DNA of 64,000 nt, taken from assembly GCF_024206475.1 (NCBI RefSeq), contig NZ_JAMBPR010000034.1, forward strand, positions 1 through 64,000, given 5' to 3'. Below, piece by piece: positions 25,726 through 35,192 of the stretch. Below the pieces are notes generated by a model that was not told the DNA's origin, did no database searches, and saw nothing but the letters and a program-made list of their open reading frames with translations. Within the stretch, counting starts at the first letter, position 1, and every line of letters begins with the position of its first letter. The position numbers and the translations under genes were made by a program. This DNA comes from Paraburkholderia sp. CNPSo 3274 (GTDB taxonomy: Bacteria > Pseudomonadota > Gammaproteobacteria > Burkholderiales > Burkholderiaceae).

Positions 25726-26166
25726 ATGGCTGTTCCTGTCGCAAAACTGCCACCCAGCCTACACGTCGATGACTGCTCTCCCGCCGATCTGCTCATGCGT
25801 CTGTTGCTCGCCGAACTCGCGGTCATACCGCGTTTGCCGCTGTATCTGCCATGGCCTGCCGGCACGCGACTGCGCAAGCTCTGCGACGCGATCATCGATG
25901 CGCCGGACGCGCCGCACGAAGTTGCGCACTGGGCGCACAGGCTGGGCATGGCGGAGCGCACGCTGCACCGAGCGTTCCAGCGCGAGACTGGCATGACGCT
26001 CGGGCGCTGGCGCCGGCATGCGCGGCTCTTTCTGGCGCTCGAGCGTCTCGCGCGCGGCGAAAAGATCGTGACCGTCGCACTCGATCACGGCTACACGAGT
26101 CAGAGTGCATTTGCTGCGATGTTCAAGCGGCATTTCGGTGTCGCGCCTTCCGAGTTTTACCGCTGA
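25726..26166 (+). CDS. AraC-family DNA-binding protein without a sensor domain
   Basis: The 146-residue product has two helix-turn-helix units of an AraC domain: EVAHWAHRLGMAERTLHRAFQRETGMTLGRWRRHARL, then GEKIVTVALDHGYTSQSAFAAMFKRHFGVAPSEFYR. The preceding SLHVDDCSPADLLMRLLLAELAVIPRLPLYLPWP is the linker seen in cupin-AraC regulators of the NimR/YdeO type, which are about 260 residues long. The N-terminal cupin is missing, because the upstream DNA holds the divergent EamA start. It probably once regulated that transporter. It may still bind DNA, but without ligand control; equally it may be a pseudogene. Confidence 0.65.
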   Translation: MAVPVAKLPPSLHVDDCSPADLLMRLLLAELAVIPRLPLYLPWPAGTRLRKLCDAIIDAPDAPHEVAHWAHRLGMAERTLHRAFQRETGMTLGRWRRHARLFLALERLARGEKIVTVALDHGYTSQSAFAAMFKRHFGVAPSEFYR

Positions 26167-26221
26167 GATAACGGCCGCAGAGTCCTCGGGGCGAGGGAGC
26201 GGCACATCGTTGCCGCTTCGC

Positions 26222-26941
26222 TCAAAGCCCAGGCGAGCGCGCGCCGCTCGCGCGCAAAATCAACCGCACCACTTCCTCGGTGCTCGCCTCGAACCCCGCT
26301 GATGAAAGCGCGCGCTTGCCCGAGAGCGCGCGAATTTGCGCCTCGAAATCGGCATAGTGCTGCGTGGTCGCCCAGATCATGAAAAGCAGCGCTTTCGGAT
26401 CGACGGGTGCGAGCAAGCCTTCCGCAATCCAGCGATCGATCAGCCTCACGCGCGTTTCCATCCACGGCTTCACACGCTTGAGCAGGATGTCCTGCATATG
26501 CGTCGCGCCGCTGATGATCTCGTTCGCCCACACTTTTGATCCAAGCGGCCTGCGCCGCGAGAGTTCCATCTTCGCGCGCACGTAACCGCCAATGGCCACG
26601 ACCGGATCGTCGCTCGCGTCGAAAGTGTTCGCGGCCGCGTTCCATTCCTCGAACAGATCGTCGAGCACGCGCCAGTAGAGCGCGAGCTTGGTCGGGAAGT
26701 AGTAGTGCAGATTGGCCTTCGGCAGGCCCGCGCGCTCCGCGATCAGCGCCGTGCTCGCGCCTTCGAAGCCGCGCTCGGCGAACACGGCCTCCGCGCAGGC
26801 GAGCAGATGCGCTTCGTTCGACTCGCGAATGGCGGCTTTGCGCCGGCGCGGCTTGTGCGTTGCGTCAGCGGCTTCCGGTTCGTGCGCCGTGCCGCGCATC
26901 GCGTGGGTCGCGGCTCGCGTGGTGGGTTCGTCGTCGCGCAT
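26222..26941 (-). CDS. TetR-family regulator, RutR-like
   Basis: The N-terminal helix-turn-helix is clear (ACAEAVFAERGFEGASTALIAERAGLPKANLHYYFPTKLALY), and the C-terminal domain (SKVWANEIISGATHMQDILLKRVKPW, then MIWATTQHYADFEAQIRAL) resembles that of RutR, which senses uracil or thymine. The gene is divergent from the pyrimidine-catabolism operon, which supports that role. I chose the ATG at 26941; an ATG at 26992 would add 17 residues. A basic, disordered extension of about 30 residues precedes the DNA-binding domain. Confidence 0.85.
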   Translation of the reverse strand: MRDDEPTTRAATHAMRGTAHEPEAADATHKPRRRKAAIRESNEAHLLACAEAVFAERGFEGASTALIAERAGLPKANLHYYFPTKLALYWRVLDDLFEEWNAAANTFDASDDPVVAIGGYVRAKMELSRRRPLGSKVWANEIISGATHMQDILLKRVKPWMETRVRLIDRWIAEGLLAPVDPKALLFMIWATTQHYADFEAQIRALSGKRALSSAGFEASTEEVVRLILRASGARSPGL

Positions 26942-27120
26942 GATGGTCGGTCCATTCGGAAGGAAGAGGCGGCGCACGGCGTTCGCGCCCATGACGGCTT
27001 CATTGTAGTCACGATGTAAGCGCCTCGTGCACTCACCGCCCTCGGGGGAAACGCGCGGAGCGCCGGGGCGTTATCGCGCACTGCAGCATGGATGGCACGC
27101 TTCTCGCTGGTAACACCGCA

Positions 27121-27166
27121 TTGAATTCGCGAAGTTTATCGTCTACAACCTGTCCAATCGGACAGG
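27121..27166 (+). promoter_or_regulatory. Promoter and operator of the pyrimidine-catabolism operon
   Basis: TTGAAT at 27121-27126 is followed 17 bp later by TACAAC (27144-27149), a plausible sigma-70 promoter. Directly after it CCTGTCC-AATC-GGACAGG (27149-27166) is a perfect inverted repeat with 7-bp arms, well placed to block transcription when bound. It has the same general layout as RutR sites (inverted arms with a short AT-rich centre). Repression by the divergent RutR-like protein is the simplest reading. Confidence 0.6.
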
Positions 27167-27286
27167 ATTCGCGGGGCGAGGTTTCGGGAATCGCGAAGCG
27201 CCATTCAAGCGCGCACCGCCATGGCGCTTCCCGCCCCAGAAGGTGGCACGAATGCACGTTTGACGAACACGGACAGGAGGACACGC

Positions 27287-28552
27287 ATGAACGCAGTAAG
27301 CGAAGCCGCGCTGACGACCGCGATTCACGTGAACGGCCAGCGGTTGTGGGACAGCCTGATGGAGATGGCGAAAATCGGCGCTACGCCCAAGGGCGGCGTG
27401 TGCCGTCTCGCGCTCACCGACCTCGACAAGACAGGGCGCGATCTCATCGTGCAATGGGCGAAAGGGGCGGGCTGCACGGTGAGCGTCGACCAGATGGGCA
27501 ACGTGTTCATGCGCCGCGCGGGGCGCAACAACGACCTGCCGCCGGTGATGACCGGTTCGCACGCCGACTCTCAGCCCACGGGCGGGCGCTTCGACGGCAT
27601 CTATGGCGTGCTGGGCGGGCTCGAGGTGATCCGCTCGCTTAACGACCACGGCATTCAAACCGAGCGCCCCGTCGAAACCGTGATCTGGACCAACGAGGAA
27701 GGCTCGCGTTTCGCGCCAGCCATGGTCGCCTCCGGCGTGTTCGCGGGCGTCTTCACGCTCGACTACGGGCTCTCGCGCAAGGATGTCGATGGCAAGACCA
27801 TCGGCGAGGAATTGCAGCGCATCGGCTATGCGGGCGAACTGCCGTGCGGCGGGCGCAAGATTCACGCGGCATTCGAGCTGCATATCGAGCAGGGGCCGAT
27901 ACTCGAAGCCGAAAACAAGACCATCGGCGTCGTCACGGACGCGCAGGGGCAGCGCTGGTACGAAGTCGTGCTCACGGGGCAGGAAGCCCACGCGGGCCCG
28001 ACGCCCATGCCGCGCCGCCGCGACGCGCTGCTGGGCGCCTCGCGTGTCGTGCAGCTCGTCAACGAAATTGGCCTGCGCCATGCGCCGCTAGCCTGCGCGA
28101 CGGTCGGCATGATGCAGGTGCATCCGAATTCGCGCAACGTGATTCCGGGCCGCGTGTTCTTTACCATCGATTTCCGCCATCCTGAGGACGACGTGCTCGC
28201 GCAGATGGACGCCGAGCTGCGCGAGGGAATTGTAAGGATTGCGGAGCAAGGCAAGCTCGAAACCCAGGTCGAGCAGATTTTCTATTACGCGCCGGTGCCG
28301 TTCGACAAGGCCTGCGTGAACTCCGTGCGCGCGGCGGCGGAGCGCTTTGGCTACTCGAACCGCGAGATCGTTTCGGGCGCGGGCCACGACGCGTGCTATC
28401 TCGCGACGGTCGCGCCGACTTCGATGGTGTTCGTGCCATGCATCGACGGCATCAGTCACAACGAGGTCGAGGACGCGACGATCGAATGGATCGAGGCGGG
28501 CGCGAACGTGCTGCTGCACGCCATGCTCGAGCGCGCGAGCGAACCCGGCTGA
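27287..28552 (+). CDS. Zn-dependent amidohydrolase (beta-ureidopropionase / N-carbamoyl amino acid hydrolase, M20 family)
   Basis: The 421-residue enzyme has an ideal ribosome site (AGGAGG). Metal ligands of M20 amidases are visible: TGSHADSQPTGGRFDG, the catalytic WTNEEGSRFAP, and FELHIEQGPILE; the closing GAGHDACYLATVAPTSMVFVPCIDGISHNEVED is typical for the N-carbamoylase/allantoate subgroup. In this operon the expected reaction is hydrolysis of N-carbamoyl-beta-alanine (or its methyl form) to beta-alanine, CO2 and ammonia, the last step of reductive uracil or thymine breakdown. Activity on N-carbamoyl-L-amino acids from hydantoins cannot be excluded. Confidence 0.85.
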   Translation: MNAVSEAALTTAIHVNGQRLWDSLMEMAKIGATPKGGVCRLALTDLDKTGRDLIVQWAKGAGCTVSVDQMGNVFMRRAGRNNDLPPVMTGSHADSQPTGGRFDGIYGVLGGLEVIRSLNDHGIQTERPVETVIWTNEEGSRFAPAMVASGVFAGVFTLDYGLSRKDVDGKTIGEELQRIGYAGELPCGGRKIHAAFELHIEQGPILEAENKTIGVVTDAQGQRWYEVVLTGQEAHAGPTPMPRRRDALLGASRVVQLVNEIGLRHAPLACATVGMMQVHPNSRNVIPGRVFFTIDFRHPEDDVLAQMDAELREGIVRIAEQGKLETQVEQIFYYAPVPFDKACVNSVRAAAERFGYSNREIVSGAGHDACYLATVAPTSMVFVPCIDGISHNEVEDATIEWIEAGANVLLHAMLERASEPG

Positions 28553-28675
28553 CGCCTTTGATGCTAACGCAAGCGGCCTGAGAGCCGCGCTGTCTTTCCC
28601 GTTGTCCCCACGTACCGGCTGCGCACGTCACGCACAGCCGGCGGGCCCGTGTTTTGCCTCGCAAGGAGCATCCGG

Positions 28676-30070
28676 ATGTCCCAGCTCAACTCGAATGCCG
28701 CCGACGGCATCGCGCCAGGCCGCCTCACGGCCGAGCAGCTTGGCTGCAACTTTGCCGACGTCGCGCCGCCACTTTCCACCCACGCAGCCGTCATCGCCGC
28801 CGACCGCTGCCATTACTGTTACGACGCGCCATGCGTCGCGGCTTGTCCGACCGGCATCGACATTCCGGGCTTTATCCGCAAGATCGGCAACGGCAATCTC
28901 AAGGGCGCGGCGCGCGATATATTGAGCGCGAATCCGCTGGGCGGCACGTGCGCGCGCGTGTGCCCAACCGAAATCCTCTGCGAAGGCGCGTGCGTTCGGA
29001 ATCATCAGGATGGCGAACCAGTTCGGATCGGCGCGCTGCAGCGCCATGCCACCGATTTTCAGATGGCGCGCGAAGCCGCCGGTGCGCCCGTGCTCTTCAA
29101 GCGCGCGAGTGAGACCGGACGGCGCGTCGCCGTGGTCGGGGCCGGCCCGGCGGGGCTTGCCTGCGCGCATACGCTTGCCCTCGCCGGGCATCGCCTGACC
29201 GTATTCGACGCGCGCGAAAAGCCCGGCGGCCTCAACGAATACGGCATCGCGGCGTACAAGGTCGTCGACGATTTTGCGCAACGCGAAGTGCAATGGCTGC
29301 TTTCCATCGGCGGGATCGAAATACGTCAGGGCCAGCGGCTTGGCCGCGATGTCACGCTTACGGAGCTGCGGGCCGCGTATGACGCCGTGTTCATTGGCGT
29401 GGGCCTCGGCGGCACGCAATCGCTTTCCATTGAAGGCGAAGCGCTCGATGGCGTGCGCGATGCGGTGGAATTTATCGCACGCCTGCGCGAAGCCGACGAT
29501 CTTACTACGCTTGCGGTGGGCCGCAAGGTGGTGGTGATCGGCGGCGGCAATACGGCCATCGATGCCGCCGTGCAAAGCCGCAAGCTGGGCGCGGAGCAGG
29601 TGACGCTTGCGTATCGCCGCGGCGCGGCGCAGATGAGCGCCACGTGGGCCGAACAGGAATTCGCACGCGCGCAGGGCGTGGTACTGGCCGAATGGATGAA
29701 GCCGCTGCGCATTACCGGCGACACCCGCGTGCAGGCTGTGGAGTTCGAGCGCACCGCGCTCGATGCGGGCGGCGCGTTGCGCGGCACCGGCCAAATCGTG
29801 CGCGTAGAAGCCGACATGGTCTTGAAAGCCATTGGCCAAAAGCTCTTGCCAGAAGGCCTGATCGGCCTCGACGCCCTGCAACTTACCGCGGGCGGTGCGC
29901 GCATTGCCGTGGATGCGGATGGAGCGACATCCATCGAAGGCGTATTCGCGGGCGGCGACTGCGCAGGCCATGGCGCAACCGATCTCACCGTGCAGGCCGT
30001 GCAGGACGGCAAGCTCGCCGCGCGCGCGATCGACCGCTACCTCGCGAGTCAGTCCGCCAAAGCCGCTTGA
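28676..30070 (+). CDS. preT: NAD-dependent dihydropyrimidine dehydrogenase, PreT subunit
   Basis: The 464-residue subunit starts at an ATG with AAGGAG. The N-terminal part carries cysteine-rich iron-sulfur motifs (RCHYCYDAPCVAACPTGIDIP and GGTCARVCPTEILCEGACVR) as in glutamate synthase small subunits, followed by an FAD-binding segment (VAVVGAGPAGLACAHTLALAGH) and an NAD(P)-binding segment (VVVIGGGNTAIDAAVQSRKLG). It passes electrons between NADH and PreA for the reduction of uracil and thymine to the dihydro forms. PreA follows 62 bp downstream. Confidence 0.92.
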   Translation: MSQLNSNAADGIAPGRLTAEQLGCNFADVAPPLSTHAAVIAADRCHYCYDAPCVAACPTGIDIPGFIRKIGNGNLKGAARDILSANPLGGTCARVCPTEILCEGACVRNHQDGEPVRIGALQRHATDFQMAREAAGAPVLFKRASETGRRVAVVGAGPAGLACAHTLALAGHRLTVFDAREKPGGLNEYGIAAYKVVDDFAQREVQWLLSIGGIEIRQGQRLGRDVTLTELRAAYDAVFIGVGLGGTQSLSIEGEALDGVRDAVEFIARLREADDLTTLAVGRKVVVIGGGNTAIDAAVQSRKLGAEQVTLAYRRGAAQMSATWAEQEFARAQGVVLAEWMKPLRITGDTRVQAVEFERTALDAGGALRGTGQIVRVEADMVLKAIGQKLLPEGLIGLDALQLTAGGARIAVDADGATSIEGVFAGGDCAGHGATDLTVQAVQDGKLAARAIDRYLASQSAKAA

Positions 30071-30132
30071 ACTACGCGGCTGGAGCCAAGCGAACAACAC
30101 ACCGAATCCAGACAATACGAAGGAGTCGCACC

Positions 30133-31410
30133 ATGGCCGACCTGCGCTGCACGATTGCCGGCATCGAATCGCCGAACCCTTTCTGGCTCGCTTCCGCGCC
30201 ACCGACCGACAAGGCCTACAACGTCAACCGCGCCTTCGAGGCGGGTTGGGGCGGCGTGGTCTGGAAAACACTCGGGCTCGACCCGCACGTGGTGAACGTG
30301 AGTTCGCGCTATGGCGCCACTACGTGGCGCGGCCAGCGCATGGCGGGGTTGAACAACATCGAGCTCATCACCGACCGGCCGCTCGACGTGAATCTCAAGG
30401 AAATCGCGCAGGTGAAGCGAGACTGGCCCGATCGGGCGCTCATCGTCTCGCTGATGGTGCCGTGCACCGAGCAAGACTGGAAGTGGATCCTGCCGCTGGT
30501 GGAAGATACCGGCGCCGACGCGGTGGAGCTCAACTTCGGCTGCCCGCATGGTATGAGCGAGCGCGGCATGGGCGCGGCCGTGGGGCAGGTGCCCGAATAC
30601 ATCGAAATGGTCACACGCTGGGTGAAGGAGGGTACGCGCCTGCCGTGCCTCGTGAAACTCACGCCCAACGTGACCGACATTCGCCACGGCGCGCGCGCGG
30701 CGATGAAGGGCGGCGCGGACGGCGTCTCGCTCATCAATACGATCAACTCGATTGTGGGTGTCGATCTCGACGTGATGGCGCCGCTGCCGACCGTGGATGG
30801 AAAAGGCACGCACGGCGGCTATTGCGGCCCCGCCGCGAAGCCCATTGCGCTGCATATGGTCGCGGAAATCGCGCGCGACCCGCAAACGCACGGCTTGCCC
30901 ATCTCCGGCATCGGCGGCATTTCCGATTGGCGTGACGCCGCCGAATTCATCGTGCTGGGCGCGGGAAGCGTGCAGGTTTGCACCGCCGCGATGCACTACG
31001 GATTCCGAATCGTCAGCGATATGATCGACGGCCTCTCCAACTGGATGGACGACAAGGGCTACGAGAATCTCGACGCCATTCGCGGCCGCGCCGTGCCCAA
31101 CGTCACCGACTGGCAGTACCTGAACCTCAACTACGACATCAAGGCGCGCATCGACCAGGACCGCTGCATCCAGTGCGGGCTCTGCCATATCGCCTGCGAG
31201 GACACCTCGCATCAGGCCATTACCGCTACGCGCGACGGCAAGCGTCACTTCGAGGTCGTCGATGCCGACTGCGTCGGGTGCAATTTATGCATGCATGTCT
31301 GCCCGGTCGACCAATGCATCACGATGGAGCGCGTCGACTCGGCCCGCTACGCGAACTGGACCACGCATCCCAACAACCCGGCGCGCGTGGCCGATCCGAA
31401 AGCCGCCTGA
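30133..31410 (+). CDS. preA: NAD-dependent dihydropyrimidine dehydrogenase, PreA subunit
   Basis: The 425-residue subunit begins at an ATG with GGAG upstream. It has an FMN-binding dihydroorotate-dehydrogenase-like barrel (NPFWLASAPPTDKAYNVNRAFEAGWGGVVWKTLG, then VELNFGCPHGMSERGMGAAVGQ with the active-site Cys loop, and GIGGISDWRDAAEFI) and a C-terminal 2[4Fe-4S] ferredoxin domain (CIQCGLCHIACED and CVGCNLCMHVCPVDQC). It carries the pyrimidine-reducing site of the PreTA complex. Confidence 0.93.
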   Translation: MADLRCTIAGIESPNPFWLASAPPTDKAYNVNRAFEAGWGGVVWKTLGLDPHVVNVSSRYGATTWRGQRMAGLNNIELITDRPLDVNLKEIAQVKRDWPDRALIVSLMVPCTEQDWKWILPLVEDTGADAVELNFGCPHGMSERGMGAAVGQVPEYIEMVTRWVKEGTRLPCLVKLTPNVTDIRHGARAAMKGGADGVSLINTINSIVGVDLDVMAPLPTVDGKGTHGGYCGPAAKPIALHMVAEIARDPQTHGLPISGIGGISDWRDAAEFIVLGAGSVQVCTAAMHYGFRIVSDMIDGLSNWMDDKGYENLDAIRGRAVPNVTDWQYLNLNYDIKARIDQDRCIQCGLCHIACEDTSHQAITATRDGKRHFEVVDADCVGCNLCMHVCPVDQCITMERVDSARYANWTTHPNNPARVADPKAA

Positions 31411-31474
31411 CGCATCGAAACAGCACTGAGCCGAACCGAACCAGACCAACGACAAGCCACGGAGAACTGCAACC

Positions 31475-32977
31475 ATGAGTCAGCCATTGACAGGCGACGC
31501 GAGCGTGCGCCGCGCCGAAAGCGAGCTATACAACGACGATCTCGCGCCAACCGGCGCGGCGCAGCGCACGTGGCGCTGGTATCACTTCGCTGCGCTCTGG
31601 GTGGGCATGGTGATGAACATCGCCTCGTACATGCTCGCGGCCGGGCTCACCGAGCAGGGAATGTCGCCGTGGCAGTCCGTGCTCACGGTGCTGCTCGGCA
31701 ATCTCATCGTGCTCGTGCCGATGCTGCTGATCGGGCACGCCGGCACGAAATATGGCATTCCTTACGCGGTGCTGGTGCGTTCTTCGTTCGGCACGCAGGG
31801 CGCGAAGCTGCCCGCCATGCTGCGCGCCATCGTGGCGTGCGGCTGGTACGGTATCCAGTCGTGGCTTGGCGGTAGCGCCATCTATACGCTCGCCAATATC
31901 CTCACGCACAACGCACTGGTGGGCGACGCGCTGCCGTTTCTCGGCATCTCGATCGGCCAGGGTGCGTGTTTCCTTGTGTTCTGGGTGCTGCAACTCTACT
32001 TCATCCTGCACGGTACCGATTCGATCCGCTGGCTCGAAAGCTGGTCCGCGCCCATCAAGGTCGTGATGTGCGTGGTGCTCGTGTGGTGGGCCTGTTCGAA
32101 GGCGGGCGGCGTGGGTTCGATGCTCTCGCAACCTTCCCAGTTCGCCGCTGGCGGCAAGAAGGCGGGTCTCTTCTGGGCGACATTCTGGCCAAGTCTCACG
32201 GCCATGGTGGGCTTCTGGGCCACGCTCGCGCTCAACATTCCCGACTTCACGCGCTTCGCAAAAACGCAAAAGGACCAATTCGTGGGGCAGGCCATCGGTC
32301 TGCCTATTCCGATGGCGCTGCTTTCGGTGGTCTCGGTCGTCGTGACTTCGGCCACGGTGGTGATCTACGGCAAGGCGATCTGGGACCCCATCGATCTCAC
32401 GAGCCGCATGGAAGGCGTGGGCGTGGGCATTGCGCTCGTCATCCTCACGCTCGACACGATGTGCTGCAATCTCGCCGCGAACCTCGTCGGACCGGCCTAC
32501 GATTTTTCGAGCCTCTGGCCCAAGGCTATCTCGTACAAGGCGGGTGGGCTCATTACCGCGGGGATCGCCATCGTGATGATGCCGTGGAAGATTCTCGCCA
32601 CCACGCAGGGCTACATTTTCACCTGGCTCGTCGGCTATTCGGCGCTGCTCGGACCTGTGGCGGGTATTCTCATCGTCGATTACTTCTTCGTTCGCGGCAC
32701 GCGCCTGAATACTGCTGAGCTATTCGAGGAGAACGGCGAATATGCCTACACGAACGGCTGGAATCTCGCGGCCGTCATCGCGCTGGTCCTGGGCGTGCTG
32801 CCCAATCTGCCGGGCTTTCTCTACACCGCGTTCCCCACTGTGTTTCCCTCCGTGCCCGACGCGTTCAAAAGCATTTACACCTATGCATGGTTCGTCGGGC
32901 TCGCCATTGCGGCGCTCGCCTACGGCGTGATGATGAAGCTCGGCAAGAGCCGCCGCGCGAGCGTGGCAAACGCGTGA
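31475..32977 (+). CDS. NCS1-family nucleobase:cation symporter
   Basis: The 500-residue protein has about twelve membrane helices and the NCS1 pattern: WRWYHFAALWVGMVMNIASYMLAAGL in helix 1, GIPYAVLVRSSFGTQGAKLPAMLRAIVACGWYGIQSWLGG, and LNIPDFTRFAKTQKDQ. NCS1 carriers take up uracil, allantoin, hydantoin or cytosine with sodium or protons. Placement between preA and the dihydropyrimidinase gene makes uracil/thymine (or dihydropyrimidine) the likely cargo. GGAGAA precedes the ATG. Confidence 0.9.
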   Translation: MSQPLTGDASVRRAESELYNDDLAPTGAAQRTWRWYHFAALWVGMVMNIASYMLAAGLTEQGMSPWQSVLTVLLGNLIVLVPMLLIGHAGTKYGIPYAVLVRSSFGTQGAKLPAMLRAIVACGWYGIQSWLGGSAIYTLANILTHNALVGDALPFLGISIGQGACFLVFWVLQLYFILHGTDSIRWLESWSAPIKVVMCVVLVWWACSKAGGVGSMLSQPSQFAAGGKKAGLFWATFWPSLTAMVGFWATLALNIPDFTRFAKTQKDQFVGQAIGLPIPMALLSVVSVVVTSATVVIYGKAIWDPIDLTSRMEGVGVGIALVILTLDTMCCNLAANLVGPAYDFSSLWPKAISYKAGGLITAGIAIVMMPWKILATTQGYIFTWLVGYSALLGPVAGILIVDYFFVRGTRLNTAELFEENGEYAYTNGWNLAAVIALVLGVLPNLPGFLYTAFPTVFPSVPDAFKSIYTYAWFVGLAIAALAYGVMMKLGKSRRASVANA

Positions 32978-33021
32978 GTTGCTGCAGCGTGAATTCGTTC
33001 AACTGAAGGAGACTTGACATC

Positions 33022-34479
33022 ATGGCGATCCTGATTCGAGGCGGCACCATCGTCAATGCGGACAAGAGCTGGCGTGCGGACGTGCTCTGCGAAAGCGGCG
33101 TGATCCAGGCCGTGGGCGAAAATCTGGACGCGCCCGCGGGCGCGACCGTGGTCGACGCGGGCGGCCAGTATGTGATGCCGGGCGGCATCGACCCGCATAC
33201 GCACATGGAGCTGCCGTTCATGGGCACGACAGCGAGCGACGACTTTTACACGGGCACGGCGGCGGGCCTGGCGGGCGGCACGACGTCGATCATCGATTTC
33301 GTGATTCCGAACCCGAAGCAGCCGCTCATGGACGCGTTTCGCGAGTGGCGCGGCTGGGCCGAAAAAGCTGCCGCCGACTATGGCTTTCACGTAGCGGTCA
33401 CGTGGTGGGACGATAGCGTGCATCGCGACATGGGCCTGCTCGTGAACGAACACGGCGTGTCGAGCTTCAAGCACTTCATGGCGTACAAGAACGCCATCAT
33501 GGCCGACGACGAGATTCTCGTGAACAGCTTCGCTCGCTCGCTCGAACTGGGCGCTTTGCCTACCGTGCATGCGGAAAACGGCGAACTCGTCTTCCAGTTG
33601 CAGCGGCAGTTGCTCGCGCGCGGCTTCACGGGGCCCGAGGCGCATCCGCTTTCGAGGCCGCCCGAAGTCGAAGGCGAGGCGGCAAATCGCGCAATTCGCA
33701 TTGCGCAGGTGCTGGGCGTGCCGGTGTACATCGTGCATGTTTCGGCGAAAGACGCGCTCGAAGCCATCGCCCGTGCGCGCAGCGAAGGGCAACGCGTGTT
33801 CGGCGAGGTGCTCGCGGGGCATCTGGTGATCGACGAGTCCGTCTATCGCGACCCGGACTGGACGCGCGCCGCCGCCCATGTCATGAGCCCGCCGTTCCGT
33901 ACGAAAGAGCATCGCGACGCGCTTTGGCGCGGGCTGCAAGGCGGCCTGCTCCACACCACGGCGACCGACCACTGCGTGTTCTGTGCTTCGCAGAAGGCAA
34001 TGGGACGCAATGACTTCACAAGGATTCCGAATGGATGCGGCGGCGTGGAAGACCGCATGGCCGTGCTGTGGGACCAGGGTGTGAACACGGGCCGGCTCAC
34101 TCCGAACGAGTTCGTGCGGGTGACCTCCACTAACGCCGCGCAGATCTTCAACCTGTATCCGCGCAAGGGCACGGTGGCTGTCGGCGCCGACGCCGACCTC
34201 GTCGTGTGGGATCCGCAGGCCACGCGTACGATCTCGGTGAAGACGCATCATCAGAACGTCGACTTCAACGTCTTCGAAGGCATGACGGTGCGCGGCGTGC
34301 CTACGCATACGGTCTCCCAGGGCGAACTCGTGTGGGCGAACGGCGATCTGCGGGCGCGGCGCGGTGCCGGACGTTACCTGAAGCGGCCTGCAAATCCCGG
34401 CTATTTGCAGGCGTCGCGGCTCGCGAAGAGCCTGAAGGAGACGCAACCCGTGCATCGCGAGGGGGATTCGTCTAACTAG
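33022..34479 (+). CDS. hydA: Dihydropyrimidinase (D-hydantoinase)
   Basis: The 485-residue amidohydrolase has GGAG before its ATG. Binuclear zinc ligands can be seen: GGIDPHTHMELPFMGT (H-x-H), the Lys expected to be carbamylated in SSFKHFMAYKN, TVHAENGE, YIVHVSA and the Asp in TATDHCVF. It opens dihydrouracil or dihydrothymine to the N-carbamoyl beta-amino acid, the substrate of the first enzyme of this operon. It also would act on 5-substituted hydantoins. It is the last gene of the operon. Confidence 0.92.
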   Translation: MAILIRGGTIVNADKSWRADVLCESGVIQAVGENLDAPAGATVVDAGGQYVMPGGIDPHTHMELPFMGTTASDDFYTGTAAGLAGGTTSIIDFVIPNPKQPLMDAFREWRGWAEKAAADYGFHVAVTWWDDSVHRDMGLLVNEHGVSSFKHFMAYKNAIMADDEILVNSFARSLELGALPTVHAENGELVFQLQRQLLARGFTGPEAHPLSRPPEVEGEAANRAIRIAQVLGVPVYIVHVSAKDALEAIARARSEGQRVFGEVLAGHLVIDESVYRDPDWTRAAAHVMSPPFRTKEHRDALWRGLQGGLLHTTATDHCVFCASQKAMGRNDFTRIPNGCGGVEDRMAVLWDQGVNTGRLTPNEFVRVTSTNAAQIFNLYPRKGTVAVGADADLVVWDPQATRTISVKTHHQNVDFNVFEGMTVRGVPTHTVSQGELVWANGDLRARRGAGRYLKRPANPGYLQASRLAKSLKETQPVHREGDSSN

Positions 34480-34637
34480 CGGCGAGGCAACCGATCGTTC
34501 AACTCACGATTCCGCTATATTTGCGAACCTTCTTGAACCCATTTGCGTGGGCTATGCTTTCGAGACCGCGCGGCGATAAGCGTGGCTCGCGTGAATGCGC
34601 TCGATCGACGGGAAGAACATGAAGCGGGAGACCGAAG

Positions 34638-35177
34638 ATGAGCGGAGCCAATGGGGCCAATTATCCCAAGACCATTTTCATCATCAGGCATGGGGAAAAG
34701 CCGGGTGACCCGGCGACGGACAGTCCTCAGGACGGCGTCAATCTCTCGATGCGCGGCTATGAACGTGCCGCAGCGCTCGCGCCGTATTTCATCGCGACAT
34801 TCGGGAAGCCCGATGCCCTGTTCGCCACGCAGGCGTCGAACCACAGCAATCGTCCTGTCGAAACCATTACGCCACTGGCGCAAGCATTACAGATGACCAT
34901 CAAGTCGGATATCGCGGATGATGACTACGGTACGCTCACCAACAAAATCCTTTCGGACAGTCACTATGCCGGAAAGATTCTGTTGATTTGCTGGCATCAC
35001 GGCAATATCCCAGCGCTCACGCAGAGTCTCGGTGGTCAGCCACCCCAGACCCCGTGGCCCGGCACGGTGTTCGATCGCGTGTGGCAGATCGACTATCCGG
35101 CCGGCTCGGGGAAACCATCAGGACTACCAGTCAAAAATATTCCCCAGCAACTGTTGTACGGCGATCAGTCTGATTGA
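34638..35177 (+). CDS. Histidine phosphatase superfamily protein
   Basis: The 179-residue protein begins KTIFIIRHGEKPGDP, with the catalytic RHG(E) motif near residue 17, and has a second conserved histidine in LLICWHHGNIPALTQ near residue 118. It belongs to the branch of small phosphatases related to phosphoglycerate mutase; there is no signal peptide. The substrate is unknown. It converges with the class 3 lipase gene, whose stop lies 15 bp away on the other strand. Confidence 0.8.
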   Translation: MSGANGANYPKTIFIIRHGEKPGDPATDSPQDGVNLSMRGYERAAALAPYFIATFGKPDALFATQASNHSNRPVETITPLAQALQMTIKSDIADDDYGTLTNKILSDSHYAGKILLICWHHGNIPALTQSLGGQPPQTPWPGTVFDRVWQIDYPAGSGKPSGLPVKNIPQQLLYGDQSD

Positions 35178-35192
35178 CGGCGAAGTGTCGTT

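Noticed and set aside
28628..30202. Minus-strand open frame of 524 codons antisense to preT
   Set aside because: The plus strand carries PreT with iron-sulfur and nucleotide motifs; the antisense product has none.
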